From JAFAMB01 sp963775805 (lineage in GTDB: Bacteria; Verrucomicrobiota; Verrucomicrobiia; Chthoniobacterales; JAFAMB01), in assembly GCA_963775805.1 (NCBI GenBank), contig CAVZKG010000004.1, forward strand, positions 186,001-250,000: DNA of 64,000 bases. The letters are read 5' to 3'. The position numbers and the translations under genes are program-made. The notes below the pieces were generated by a model. It searched no databases and was not told the DNA's origin. It worked only from the letters and a program-made list of their open reading frames with translations. This document shows, one piece after another, positions 44,238 to 53,074 of the stretch (its first letter is position 1; each line of letters opens with the position of its first letter).

Positions 44238-46697
44238 CTACTCGGATTTCGCCTTGGGCCGGGCTGGGCGTTTTGCGAATTCCCACCCTATCTTGCCCTT
44301 AAGCAAAGTTAATGATGCGTCGAAAGGACGTCCTTTTTTGGAGATAAACCGCCGCAGAAGATCGCTTTTACCCTCCACGAGCATTTTTCGCATTTGGTCT
44401 GGCGGAATCTCCCGCTGAAGAATCGTTTTACTCACCTTGAACGTGCACGTTCCGGCGGCAACATTCTCGCAAATATACGCGGTGCCCGTGTCGTAAACCT
44501 GGCCTCCATCGCAAACCTGACATTTTCCAACGAGGGCGTGCTGATGCGGATCGACTTCGACCCGATCCCCGTTCCCGTTTCCATCAAACTGAAATTCTGG
44601 TCGGTTCTCGCTGTTTAATGCAATGGTGGCAGAGAATGGTTTGCCTGTCTTGCTACGGAATCCGCTCAAAGGTCCAACTTTGCGTTCGGTGATCAGAGTA
44701 GCGACTTCATCCGGACTTAGCTGTCGGCTGGCGATGTTCTTGAAAAGGCGAAAATCACATGTCTCGCAATGATAGGTCCGATAGTCCTCTTTGAGATGTG
44801 AGGCCCCGCATTTCGGACATCGGGCTTCGACGGTAGCATAATTCCCCTCAACGACGTCACTTTCGAAATTCTTCGCTTTGTCGACGATTTCGCGGGTCAG
44901 TTCTTTAATCTTTGCCATGAAGGAGGAACGATCGAGGCGACCTTGTTCCATCAGCTTCAATTGGTATTCCCACTCCCCAGTCAGCTCGGGCGATGAGAGC
45001 AAGTTGATGCCAATTCCCAGTAGCAGGGTGATAAGTGAAATTCCTTTGGAAGTGGCGACCAGGTCCTTTCCTTCCCGGGTGATATACTCGTCAAAAATTA
45101 AGCCTTCAATAATAGCCGCACGAGTCGCCGGTGTTCCGAGACCTTTCGCCGCCATCGCTTCGCGCAACTCCTCGCCTTCAACCAGTTTGCCTGCACCTTC
45201 CATGGCTGAAAGCAATGTTCCTTCGTTAAATCGGGGAGGGGGTTTTGTCTGGCTTTCGACGATTTCGGCGGCTCGTGTCAGGGCGGTCTCCCCCGGGACC
45301 AATTCTACGAGTGAATCAGCTGAATCCAAGCCCGCTGCCTGTCTGCCATACACGGCGAGCCACCCGGGATCTTTGATGATGCGCCCCTCCGTCTTGAAGG
45401 CTTCGCCTTCGACGCGGGTGATACGCGTTGTGACCTCAAACTGTGCAGTCGGATGGAATACAGCTACGAATCTGCGCGCGATCATGTCAAAGAGCCGCGA
45501 CTGCGAGTCATCCAGATTTCGCGGAGTCTGCTCAGTCGGAATGATCGCATTATGGTCCGTGATTTTTGAGTCGTTAAAAATGCGTTTGGTCGGCTTAACC
45601 CACCCGTTCTCGAGGACTTTGTGTGCGTGTGGCGCGATTGTCGGGTCCGTGAGGCGGGAGAGGACGTTGTTTACCGTCCCGATATAGTCCTCGGGCAAAT
45701 ATCGCGAATCAGTTCGCGGGTATGTAATGACCTTGTGACGTTCATATAACTGCTGCGCAATCTGTAATGTCCGGCGGGCGGAGAACCCGAATCTGGAATT
45801 TGCCTCACGCTGCAGGGAAGTCAGGTCGTAAAGGAGGGGAGGTGCCTGGGTCGTTGCCTTCTTCTCTTCGGTGACCTGCCCGATTTTACCGAGTACCTTC
45901 GCCTGGATTGCCTCGGCCTTTGCCCGGTCCCAGATGCGGTCAGCTTTACGCTCTTCGTCTGAATCTTTGGTGAAACCTTCGTCGAACCAGCGGCCTCTGT
46001 AACTTCCCTTTTGAACGTCGAAGTCGCCCATCAACTCCCAAAACGTCTTTGGCTCGAATGATCGTATTCTTTGTTCCCGCTCGACGAGAATTGCCAGGGT
46101 CGGTGTCTGGACGCGACCGACCGGAGTTAACTGGAACCCTCCGACCTTTGAGTTAAAGGCGGTCATCGCTCTGGTCGCATTGATACCGACGAGCCAATCG
46201 CTTTCGGATCGGCAAACAGCGGCCTCAGCCAGGGGTATCATCTCGTTGTCGGTCCTAAGTCTCTCGAAGGCTGAAACGATGGCTTGCTGGGTCATCGACT
46301 GCAGCCAAAGCCGTCTAAGCGGTTTTCGAACACCTGCTAACTGGAGAAGATATCGAAAAATCAGTTCCCCTTCGCGCCCGGCATCGCAGGCATTCACGAT
46401 GTCCTCTATATCAGCGCGTTTCATCAGCCGCTTCAGCAGCTTGAACCGGGGCTCGGTTTTCTCGATCGGTTTTAGCTCAAAGTGGTCTGGGATGATCGGG
46501 AGATTTTGAAAGCTCCACTTGCCCCGTTTCTTGTCGAGTTCTCCGGGCATGCAGAGCTCGACCAAATGCCCAATCGCCGAGGAAATGACGTAGCGCTCGT
46601 TTTCGAAGTAGTCGCCGTTCTTCTCAAACTTTCCTAGTGCGCGGGCCAGATCGTTGGCCACACTCGGTTTTTCTGCTATGACCAGCGTTTTGCCCAT
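44238..46697 (-). CDS. topB: Type IA DNA topoisomerase III with extended C-terminus
   Basis: An 819-residue type IA topoisomerase. The Toprim Glu is in 'VIAEKPSVA' (6-14), the acidic motif is 'NACDAGREGELIFRY' (102-116), and the active-site Tyr is 326 in 'ITYPRTDSRYLPED'. At 819 residues it exceeds E. coli Topo III (653) by an extra C-terminal part: a four-Cys zinc ribbon 'CPKCGASHLKEDYRTYHCETC' followed by two similar Topo_C-type units, 'VGPLSGFRSKTGKPFSATIALNSEN' and 'SDLLRRFISKKGRPFDASLTLL', separated by a second Cys pair region. It starts 90 bp after the dprA stop on the same strand. Confidence 0.93.
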   Translation of the reverse strand: MGKTLVIAEKPSVANDLARALGKFEKNGDYFENERYVISSAIGHLVELCMPGELDKKRGKWSFQNLPIIPDHFELKPIEKTEPRFKLLKRLMKRADIEDIVNACDAGREGELIFRYLLQLAGVRKPLRRLWLQSMTQQAIVSAFERLRTDNEMIPLAEAAVCRSESDWLVGINATRAMTAFNSKVGGFQLTPVGRVQTPTLAILVEREQRIRSFEPKTFWELMGDFDVQKGSYRGRWFDEGFTKDSDEERKADRIWDRAKAEAIQAKVLGKIGQVTEEKKATTQAPPLLYDLTSLQREANSRFGFSARRTLQIAQQLYERHKVITYPRTDSRYLPEDYIGTVNNVLSRLTDPTIAPHAHKVLENGWVKPTKRIFNDSKITDHNAIIPTEQTPRNLDDSQSRLFDMIARRFVAVFHPTAQFEVTTRITRVEGEAFKTEGRIIKDPGWLAVYGRQAAGLDSADSLVELVPGETALTRAAEIVESQTKPPPRFNEGTLLSAMEGAGKLVEGEELREAMAAKGLGTPATRAAIIEGLIFDEYITREGKDLVATSKGISLITLLLGIGINLLSSPELTGEWEYQLKLMEQGRLDRSSFMAKIKELTREIVDKAKNFESDVVEGNYATVEARCPKCGASHLKEDYRTYHCETCDFRLFKNIASRQLSPDEVATLITERKVGPLSGFRSKTGKPFSATIALNSENRPEFQFDGNGNGDRVEVDPHQHALVGKCQVCDGGQVYDTGTAYICENVAAGTCTFKVSKTILQREIPPDQMRKMLVEGKSDLLRRFISKKGRPFDASLTLLKGKIGWEFAKRPARPKAKSE

Positions 46698-46787
46698 TTC
46701 AAATGTTACGCGCCCGATCCGGATTGGTGGTTATCGTAAAGGTCGGGAACGTAGAGGCCATGTTGAAAAGTAGCAAACAAAAATGCG

Positions 46788-47876
46788 TTACAGGAGTTTG
46801 ACGAAATACTTACCGGGCAGTTGTCGTACCAGGTGTTGCGTTTCAAGTTGGAGCAATGCAGCGGCTGTCGCGCCAGCTGTCAATTCCGACTCTTCAATTA
46901 TTTCGTCGATGGATGTTTCTTCGGATCTGATCGCATTGTAGACTTTCAGGAGATCCGCTGTGAGCCCCGGCGGTCTGCTGGGAGAAAGCTCAGGGCTTTT
47001 CGGGAAAAGTGTCCGAAGATCTTCGAGAATGTCATCGACGCTCGTCACAAGCTTTGCACCCTGCTGGATCAGACGATTTGAGCCATGCGAGGTTGGCCGA
47101 TCGATCTGACCCGGAATTGCATAAATGTTACGCCCCTGGTCGGCAGCCTGGGACGCACTGATCAGGGCGCCGCTGTTCAGGCCGGCTTCAACGACGAGAA
47201 GGCCGGATCCCCAGCCGCTTATAATGCGATTGCGCATTGGAAAGGTTTGGCGGTCCGGGGTGGTGTCTATTGGGAATTCGGAGACCACCGCGCCGGATCC
47301 GGCAATCTTCTCTGCTAGTACGCGATTTTCCGGTGGGTAGAGATGAAGCAATCCAGCACCTAGTACCGCGATCGTCCGTCCTTTCGCAGCGAGAGCACCC
47401 TGGTGCGCGGCGGTGTCGATTCCAGCCGCCAGTCCGCTCACCACTGTGAGACCGGCGTATGCAATCTGGTAGGAGATCTTTTTCGCACACTCCAGCCCAT
47501 AGTGAGAAGTCCGGCGGGATCCGACGACTCCAATGGCATGCTGATCTCTTGATTCCAGTTTACCCCAGACATACAGAACGGTCGGCGGATCGTGGATCTC
47601 GCGTAGTAATGGGGGATAAAGTTCGTCCTCGAGGGTTATTACCTCTGCTCCAAATTCCCGGATCCGCGCCAATTCCTTTGGCAGATCGACAACCGATTCC
47701 CAGTCAACCAGTGTGGCTAAGAGTGGTTGATTCAACCCCTCAACATTTTTTAATTCGTCGCGACCGGCGGCGAGCACGCGTTCCGGCGTGACGAAGACGT
47801 CCAGCAGCCGTCGCAAACGGACCGGGCCCAGATGTGGGACCATGTTCAGAGCGATGTAGGCCTCTTTCCGAGTCAC
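46788..47876 (-). CDS. dprA: DNA-processing protein DprA
   Basis: A 362-residue DprA/Smf that loads RecA onto incoming single-stranded DNA in transformation. It has an N-terminal helix-hairpin-helix/SAM-like part ('ALNMVPHLGPVRLRRLLDVF'), the extended Rossmann fold ('AIGVVGSRRTSHYGLECAKKI', 'VVSGLAAGIDTAAHQGAL', 'TIAVLGAGL', 'FPMRNRIISGWGSGLLVVEAGLNSGALISA') and a C-terminal winged helix about 300-362. ATG at 47876, five bases after aroB. Co-transcription with topB is common in bacteria and likely here. Confidence 0.96.
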   Translation of the reverse strand: MTRKEAYIALNMVPHLGPVRLRRLLDVFVTPERVLAAGRDELKNVEGLNQPLLATLVDWESVVDLPKELARIREFGAEVITLEDELYPPLLREIHDPPTVLYVWGKLESRDQHAIGVVGSRRTSHYGLECAKKISYQIAYAGLTVVSGLAAGIDTAAHQGALAAKGRTIAVLGAGLLHLYPPENRVLAEKIAGSGAVVSEFPIDTTPDRQTFPMRNRIISGWGSGLLVVEAGLNSGALISASQAADQGRNIYAIPGQIDRPTSHGSNRLIQQGAKLVTSVDDILEDLRTLFPKSPELSPSRPPGLTADLLKVYNAIRSEETSIDEIIEESELTAGATAAALLQLETQHLVRQLPGKYFVKLL

Positions 47877-47881
47877 GGCCG

Positions 47882-48961
47882 CTACGATTCGATCGATCTC
47901 AACCCGAATTCCAGATCTTCCGCGATGAGATCGTGAGCAACTCTCGCATCGCCCAGTCTGCTGGTCACGACGAAACGAATTTTTCCATCAGCGAATTTCT
48001 TATCCGCAAAGACCTTCTGCAAAATGTCGGATCGCGAGAGCTGGCGGGGTAACACGGTTGGCAGATCGAATCGCTTGATCGTATTGATCAGTTCTTCGAC
48101 GTCCTCGTGTGGCAACCCCACCCGTTTCGCGCACAGATGCGCCGCGGCAACCATCCCAAGCGCGACAGCTTCGCCGTGTAGCAAATGGCCGTAACCTGCG
48201 ACGGCCTCAATTCCGTGACCGAGCGTGTGACCAAAATTCAGCAATGCCCGGTTGCCGGTGAGCTCTTTCTCGTCGGATTCGACAAAAGAAGCTTTAATCG
48301 CGGCACACCGGCGAACTAGATCCTGCAGATTCCAGTTCCCTTCGCGTAATTCGGATAGAAGACCGCGCTCGCGGATCACCCCATACTTGATCACTTCTGC
48401 AAATCCTTCGTTCCACTCGCGTTTGCCGAGAGTCCGGAGTGTTTTCGTATCTGCGAGAACCGCGACCGGTTGATGAAAGGTCCCGACCAAATTTTTGCCT
48501 GCGCTCAGATTAATAGCGGTTTTTCCACCGATTGAGCTGTCGACTTGGGCCATTACTGTTGTCGGGAGCTGCACGATGGGAATTCCGCGGTTATAAATCG
48601 AGGCGACGAATCCAGCCAGATCGCCGATTACGCCGCCGCCCAAAGCGACAACGAAACTTTGCCGGTTTACGCCGTGCCGGGCAAAATCTTCACAGAGTTC
48701 CGTGGCAGCGTTGAACGACTTCGACGGTTCGCCCGGTTCAACCAGGTGACTTGAGACCCTGAACCCGGAATTTTCGAGAGAGGTCGAAGCCTGGTTGGCA
48801 TACAAAGCGGCAACGTTACGATCGGTTATCAGAGCGGCATGGCCTTTGAGCCCCAACTCGCTGCAAATCCGGCCGGCCTGGTCGATCAGGCCATCCCCAA
48901 TTTGAATTGGGTAAGACCGCGGGCCAAGATTGAGTGAAACGGTTTGAATCAGCGAGTCCAT
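47882..48961 (-). CDS. aroB: 3-dehydroquinate synthase
   Basis: A 359-residue shikimate-pathway enzyme converting DAHP to 3-dehydroquinate. It has 'GGGVIGDLAGFVASIYNRGIPIVQLPTTVMAQVDSSIGGKTAINLSAGKNLVG', 'REWNEGFAEVIKYGVI', and the zinc-ligand 'NFGHTLGHGIEAVAGYG'. The ATG at 48961 is preferred because the family N-terminus begins at 'MDSLIQTVSLNLG'; a 69-residue in-frame extension upstream overlaps an old HlyD remnant and is not conserved-looking. Second gene of the shikimate pathway in the window (with aroE). Confidence 0.95.
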   Translation of the reverse strand: MDSLIQTVSLNLGPRSYPIQIGDGLIDQAGRICSELGLKGHAALITDRNVAALYANQASTSLENSGFRVSSHLVEPGEPSKSFNAATELCEDFARHGVNRQSFVVALGGGVIGDLAGFVASIYNRGIPIVQLPTTVMAQVDSSIGGKTAINLSAGKNLVGTFHQPVAVLADTKTLRTLGKREWNEGFAEVIKYGVIRERGLLSELREGNWNLQDLVRRCAAIKASFVESDEKELTGNRALLNFGHTLGHGIEAVAGYGHLLHGEAVALGMVAAAHLCAKRVGLPHEDVEELINTIKRFDLPTVLPRQLSRSDILQKVFADKKFADGKIRFVVTSRLGDARVAHDLIAEDLEFGLRSIES

Positions 48962-49130
48962 GCAGTGTTCGCGGGTAATAGCTTCGTGGACCTTTCGATA
49001 CGTCCCCGAATTGCTCAAGTAAGAAAAAAAGAAAATTAACTGAAGGATCAATCTTAGCCGGCCAGCACGACCCAGCATTTCGACCAAGGCGAACATCTCG
49101 AATGCCGCCATCCTGAAGTAACGCGCTGGA

Positions 49131-49232
49131 TTGGTCGACAACGAAAAGGACATCTCCTTTTTTGACAACCTGGTTTTCGCGAACTCGCACCTCTACGATT
49201 CGACCGTTTACCTCAGACGCGATAGGGATCGA
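49131..49232 (-). pseudogene. Remnant of an HlyD-family membrane fusion protein
   Basis: A minus-strand frame reads 'SIPIASEVNGRIVEVRVREN' then 'QVVKKGDVLFVVDQ', the lipoyl-like barrel motif of HlyD/EmrA membrane fusion proteins. It is bounded upstream by a TGA at 49242-49244, and downstream the resemblance stops at once. About 35 residues survive of a protein that normally has 300-400. It lies between aroB and lysR, in the sequence just before the aroB start. Confidence 0.6.
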
Positions 49233-49251
49233 GCACGATGTTCAGGCTAGA

Positions 49252-50136
49252 TCATGGCCTCCGAGCCCGCAGAATATTTAGAAACGCATCCCGAGTCGGG
49301 CTCTGAGATCCACGCGGCCAAGCCGCATTTAGCGGAAACGGGTACTCTCCAGCTAAGGGCCGACGTATGGTTTTGGGTTGCTCGTAGCCGCGCAAGTCAC
49401 TAGGCATTAAAGAGATGCCAAGACCGCATTCCACCAGTACGAAGACAGTTGACACACGGTCCGGCTGGTATCGAATGTTGGGCGAGAAACCGGCTTGACG
49501 ACAACACGCCAGAATTTGGTCGAATAAGCTGGGCGCCTCTGCACGATGCACCAACACGAAAGGTTCAGAAGCCAGCTGTTCTAACTTAATTGCTTTTTCT
49601 TTGGCCAGAGGATGCTTGAGGGGAAAGAGCGCCTCCAGATGAGAAGTATAAACTAGCTCCTCCTCAAAGTCGGAACGTCGTTCCGACGGCAACGCTCTCG
49701 AAAGACTAAGATCGATCATTTTGTGATCGAATGCTGCAATCAGCTGGCCGGAAGTCAGATGATGAAGCTCAAGTTCCACCTCAGGATATCGGCGAGTATA
49801 CGCTTGAACGACCATTGGAAGAATGGGCGCCATCGCTGAAGTGATAAAGCCGACGCGAAGGATTCCCACCTCTCCGCGAGCGGCCCTTTGCGCCACTCGC
49901 TTTGCCTCATCGGATCGCTTTAAAATGTTTTTTACTTCCCCGAGGAACGCAGTGCCGGCAGCTGTCAGTTGAACGCTACGCTTGTTGCGCACGAACAGCT
50001 TGGCCTCAATCTCCTCCTCCAAGTCCAAAATGGTCTGGCTGATCGCCGGCTGAGCTACGTGGAGATGACGCGAGGCTTCGCTGTAACTGAGGTAATCCGC
50101 GACTGAGGCAAAATAGCGCAAATGTCGAAGTTCCAT
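49252..50136 (-). CDS. LysR-family transcriptional regulator
   Basis: A 294-residue LysR-type regulator. The winged HTH is 'MELRHLRYFASVADYLSYSEASRHLHVAQPAISQTILDLEEEIEAKLF' (1-48), then a substrate-binding-like effector domain (about 90-290) of the CbnR/CatM/BenM shape ('GILRVGFITSAMAPILPMVVQAYTRRYPEVELEL'). Target genes are not certain: LysR proteins often regulate a divergent neighbour, here the small exported protein at 50394. A perfect palindrome lies two bases from its start codon (50138-50150). Effector unknown. Confidence 0.93.
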   Translation of the reverse strand: MELRHLRYFASVADYLSYSEASRHLHVAQPAISQTILDLEEEIEAKLFVRNKRSVQLTAAGTAFLGEVKNILKRSDEAKRVAQRAARGEVGILRVGFITSAMAPILPMVVQAYTRRYPEVELELHHLTSGQLIAAFDHKMIDLSLSRALPSERRSDFEEELVYTSHLEALFPLKHPLAKEKAIKLEQLASEPFVLVHRAEAPSLFDQILACCRQAGFSPNIRYQPDRVSTVFVLVECGLGISLMPSDLRGYEQPKTIRRPLAGEYPFPLNAAWPRGSQSPTRDAFLNILRARRP

Positions 50137-50137
50137 G

Positions 50138-50150
50138 CCTAAGTCTTAGG
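50138..50150. promoter_or_regulatory. Perfect 6-1-6 palindrome upstream of lysR (possible LysR box)
   Basis: CCTAAGTCTTAGG reads as a perfect inverted repeat with a one-base centre. It starts two bases upstream of the lysR ATG. LysR proteins bind short dyads with a TN11A-like core near their own promoters, and the size and place fit autoregulation, but the motif would also overlap the ribosome site of lysR. The rest of the 257-bp gap is AT-rich and holds no gene. Confidence 0.35.
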
Positions 50151-50393
50151 CGATTTTGCGATAACTCCAATAGAATCATACGATTTTTATTATTTCTACT
50201 CCTGGTGCAGATATCGATTAAGCCGGAACGCGGATAAATGTCCTGGCAAAGCTTTGGGAGAAAGAATGTGAGTAATACCGAATCCGTATTGCTTCTAATC
50301 TTATTCATATTGGAGAGGGCCTCATTTTTCAATGACAGTCTCATCAGGGTGCTTCATTAGCTGATAGCAAATGAGGGAGGACTAGGAAATATT

Positions 50394-50867
50394 ATGAAAA
50401 TTAAAATATTAGTTGTCTCAATAATTTGTTTGAGCGTGACCTGCACTGCTTGGGCAAACGATTTGCCCGTCCTGGGGTACTCGACTGAAACGCCCGTCGA
50501 GAATTTGGTGGAAGATGGGTATCGGTGGGTCGTAGTCAATGGACCATACGCTTGTGTCACTGAACAGGACGTGCGGCAAATGACGAACGACCACAGCGAC
50601 TTGGGAGTGCAGCACATGGTAGAAAATCTCCGAGCCTACTACCTTATTCCAGGCGCTCTAGCTCGGGTAATCCAAGTCGATTACACCAACGGTATGTCAG
50701 AGATTCTATTGGCAGGAATTACCACACCTTTATGGACATACACTAAGTTTCTCAGTTCGCGTCCGATACACGACACCTACGGAGTTGTCGAAACACCGGA
50801 GAACGCTGGGCTGATTGACCCAAGCGGCACCGCGTTGAACGAGCGGTCACAAGCGAGGATTCCATGA
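50394..50867 (+). CDS. Small exported protein of unknown function
   Basis: A 157-residue protein I do not recognise. It has a clear signal peptide ('KIKILVVSIICLSVTCTAWA', cleavage about residue 22), then a compact mixed region with 'YSTETPVENLVEDGYRWVVVNGPYACVTEQDVRQM' and a late 'IQVDYTNGMSEILLAGITTPLWTYTKFLS'. There is a strong ribosome site, GGGAGGACTAGGA, ahead of the ATG. It lies divergent from lysR and may be its target. It is the first gene of the 50-59 kb region where fragments become frequent. Confidence 0.6.
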   Translation: MKIKILVVSIICLSVTCTAWANDLPVLGYSTETPVENLVEDGYRWVVVNGPYACVTEQDVRQMTNDHSDLGVQHMVENLRAYYLIPGALARVIQVDYTNGMSEILLAGITTPLWTYTKFLSSRPIHDTYGVVETPENAGLIDPSGTALNERSQARIP

Positions 50868-50955
50868 ATGTTATTTGTCAGTAGCATAAATCCGGCCTGT
50901 TGAACCGTGCCAGAACAGAAATTGATTTCGAAGGTGGGTCGGCGAGAACTCACAA

Positions 50956-51030
50956 TTCGCAGCGAGCAGAGCCGTCGCTTTTGGCCAGCAAGGCGTCCAG
51001 GTCGTCGTCTGCGGACGCCAGGAACGGTAG
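50956..51030 (+). pseudogene. Remnant of a short-chain dehydrogenase (N-terminal Rossmann strand)
   Basis: A plus-strand frame reads 'SRAVAFGQQGVQVVVCGRQE', matching the 'GIGRA.A..FA..GA.VVV.GR' region of SDR enzymes, then hits a TAG. Nothing upstream restores the TGxxxGxG loop. The rest of 50868-51248 holds no gene I can support. This short match could be chance, but it resembles decay seen on either side. Confidence 0.4.
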
Positions 51031-51248
51031 ACAAATAGTCCGTCGCTCTGATAGAGAAGACCGGAGGCGAAGATTTAGCTCGATATCGAACTAATAAAAA
51101 GCGACGAACTAACTGAACTGAAAGACTTAATATACTATTTGCAAACCACTGGTAATTTCGTTTTCAGATTTCGCCTGCTATGAGTTGAGAGGAGACAGAT
51201 GAACGCGGACAGGGATCCCCATTTTCGCGTCATCGAATTGCCAACGAA

Positions 51249-51449
51249 ATGAATCACCGCTTTGCCAGATCGAACGGGACGAAGGTCCACATCGTCGAGG
51301 AGGGCAAAGGGCCGCTAGTTGTCCTTTGCCACGGCTTTCCGGAATTGTGGTATTCTTGGCGGCATCAATTGCGGGCGTTGGCCGAAGCAGGATACCACGC
51401 GGTCGCACCGGACCAGCGCGCGGGTCATGCATGTGAGCCCTGGAAATGA
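51249..51449 (+). pseudogene. Truncated alpha/beta hydrolase (epoxide-hydrolase-like)
   Basis: A 66-residue frame begins 'MNHRFARSNGTKVHIVEEGK', continues 'GPLVVLCHGFPELWYSWRHQ' and 'LRALAEAGYHAVAPDQRAG', the N-terminal third of an alpha/beta hydrolase with the oxyanion 'HGFP' motif. It stops before the nucleophile elbow and catalytic residues, so the enzyme (normally 280-330 residues) is not functional. The break comes where homologues read 'DQRGYG'. Confidence 0.75.
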
Positions 51450-51516
51450 CCAAAAAGAAATTCAACCATCACTCGCGAGGTCGAGCTGAACATGAAGAAA
51501 AACCGTTAGACGCACC

Positions 51517-51945
51517 ATGAGAAGATATTTAACGATATTGAGTGTCCTTCCTAGTCTGTGGATTTGGCTGATCGCAACCGGTTTGTGCGCAGGCGAGCCG
51601 CGAATCAAGGTGGAGCAGGTTCTGCAGACGACGCAGTCCTGGGATGGCACTCCTTACACCAAGTATCCCACCGGCCAACCGCAGGTGACGGTGCTTAAAA
51701 TCACAATTCCACCCCACACTGCTTTGCACTGGCATCGTCATCCCGTCATCAGCGTCGCCTATGTGCTGTCTGGACATCTCACGGTTGAAAAAAGGGACAC
51801 AGGCGAACGCAAGATTGTACAGGCTGGACAAGCGTTGGCTGAAACAGTCGAAACGACGCATCGTGGATACACAACCGACGAGCCGGTCGAGCTAATCGTG
51901 TTCTATGCGGGAGAATCGGGTCTACCGATCACGATCAATCAGTAG
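51517..51945 (+). CDS. Exported cupin-domain protein
   Basis: A 142-residue single-domain cupin with an N-terminal signal sequence ('RRYLTILSVLPSLWIWLIATGLCAG'). The cupin motif 1 is 'PPHTALHWHRHPVISVAYVLSGHLTVEKRD' with the metal-binding His, and motif 2 follows around 'GQALAETVETTHRGYTTDEPVELIVFY'. Substrate is unknown; small secreted cupins of this type often bind metals or act in quercetin-like chemistry, but that is not shown here. It stands alone. Confidence 0.85.
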   Translation: MRRYLTILSVLPSLWIWLIATGLCAGEPRIKVEQVLQTTQSWDGTPYTKYPTGQPQVTVLKITIPPHTALHWHRHPVISVAYVLSGHLTVEKRDTGERKIVQAGQALAETVETTHRGYTTDEPVELIVFYAGESGLPITINQ

Positions 51946-52073
51946 TGATCGATGCTCGGGCGATCTCCATCCTTGACGCCGAGCCCCGCGGCTGATGGAT
52001 TCGTTTTTTGTAGCGAGGAAACGTGCGTATTAGTGCCGGACACGCGTAAAGCGGGATCCTTGATCAACAAGCC

Positions 52074-52724
52074 ATGAATCCAGATCTTTCGCCGGTTGAA
52101 ACACGCATCCTAGGTTGTCTCGTCGAAAAAGAACGGACAACGCCAGAATACTACCCGCTTTCCCTGGTTAGTCTCACCGCTGCTTGCAATCAGACCACGA
52201 ACAGAGATCCGATTGTCGGCTACGACGAGAAAACGGTCGAGCGCGGGCTCGACAGTCTTGGTGCAAAAAAGTTGGCGCTGTTGGTTCGTTCCGCTGGCGC
52301 CCGCGTGTCGAAGTACCGGCACAGCTTGCTCGACCTCTACAATCTGAACGCGAGCGAAGTTGGACTGCTTTGTGTGCTGATGTTGCGCGGATCGCAAACT
52401 CCGGGTGAACTGCGGGCGCGAATCGAGCGTCTGTGTGGTCCAAAGACTTTACAGGACGTCGAGGTGTGCCTGGAGGAACTGGCGCGCGGCGACGATCCAC
52501 TTGTTCGGGTGATTCCGGCCCGACCTGGGCAGAAGGAGAAAAGGTACGTTCAACTGCTCTCGGCTGAACGCGATTTGGCCCCGTCCGATGCCGTATCGGT
52601 AGCGACTCCGGAGTCGGTCCCCGAGAAATCTCGCCTCGATGTTCTCGAATTCGAGTTGTGCGCTCTGAGGTCGGAACTTCAAGCTCTGCGGGAGGAACTT
52701 GAGGATTTTAAGAAACTGTTTTGA
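52074..52724 (+). CDS. yceH: YceH/DUF480 family protein
   Basis: A 216-residue protein of the YceH (UPF0502) family. It begins 'LSPVETRILGCLVEKERTTPEYYPLSLVSLTAACNQTTNRDP' and has 'VSKYRHSL', 'EVGLLCVLMLRGSQTPGELRARIERL' and 'RPGQKEKRYVQLL', a pair of winged-helix-like domains. The C-terminal part is a helical tail ('LDVLEFELCALRSELQALREELEDFKK'). The biochemical role is unknown. No operon partners are visible. Confidence 0.92.
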   Translation: MNPDLSPVETRILGCLVEKERTTPEYYPLSLVSLTAACNQTTNRDPIVGYDEKTVERGLDSLGAKKLALLVRSAGARVSKYRHSLLDLYNLNASEVGLLCVLMLRGSQTPGELRARIERLCGPKTLQDVEVCLEELARGDDPLVRVIPARPGQKEKRYVQLLSAERDLAPSDAVSVATPESVPEKSRLDVLEFELCALRSELQALREELEDFKKLF

Positions 52725-52863
52725 ATGCCGTTGCGAGAATACGATTGATTTGCAGGCGAAGTCTCCAGGTTTGGCCTGAAACCTTAAGCGTCTAGCCGAA
52801 CGAGATCTGATCCTACCCAAGGGAGCCTTGACAGGATGCACGTAGGGTCTGTAGCTTCACCAG

Positions 52864-53041
52864 GATGTCTTCGGATCGATGGTATTTTGGTGCACCTATC
52901 CAGGTTCTATTCTTAATCGCGATAATTTGGGCAATAGTCCAGCTTGTCCTGGTGGGACTCTGGCCTATATTCATACTGTTCGTGGGGTGTATTCTGCTAG
53001 CTATTCCTATCGTTATTTGTGAATGGCGTGGAAAGATGTAG
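52864..53041 (+). pseudogene. Small membrane protein, apparently frameshifted
   Basis: From ATG 52864 the frame reads 'MSSDRWYFGAPIQVLFLIAI' then 'IWAIVQLVLVGLWPIFILF', one or two hydrophobic helices, and ends at a stop at 53020-53022 (52 residues). Shifting by one base near 52981 instead gives 'VGCILLAIPIVICEWRGKM' and a stop at 53039-53041, another hydrophobic helix with a positive end. The join suggests a roughly 58-residue two-helix membrane protein broken by a single-base change. It is unrecognised and could be a chance frame. Confidence 0.35.
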
Positions 53042-53074
53042 CCTCATTTTTTCAGCAAAACAGGAACATTAGAT

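Noticed and set aside
44878..45687. Long plus-strand frame of 269 residues
   Set aside because: Antisense to topB, Ser-rich composition typical of a shadow frame.
48962..49168. N-terminal extension of AroB by 69 residues
   Set aside because: The extension reads across the HlyD remnant in another frame and is unlike AroB N-termini; ATG at 48961 fits.
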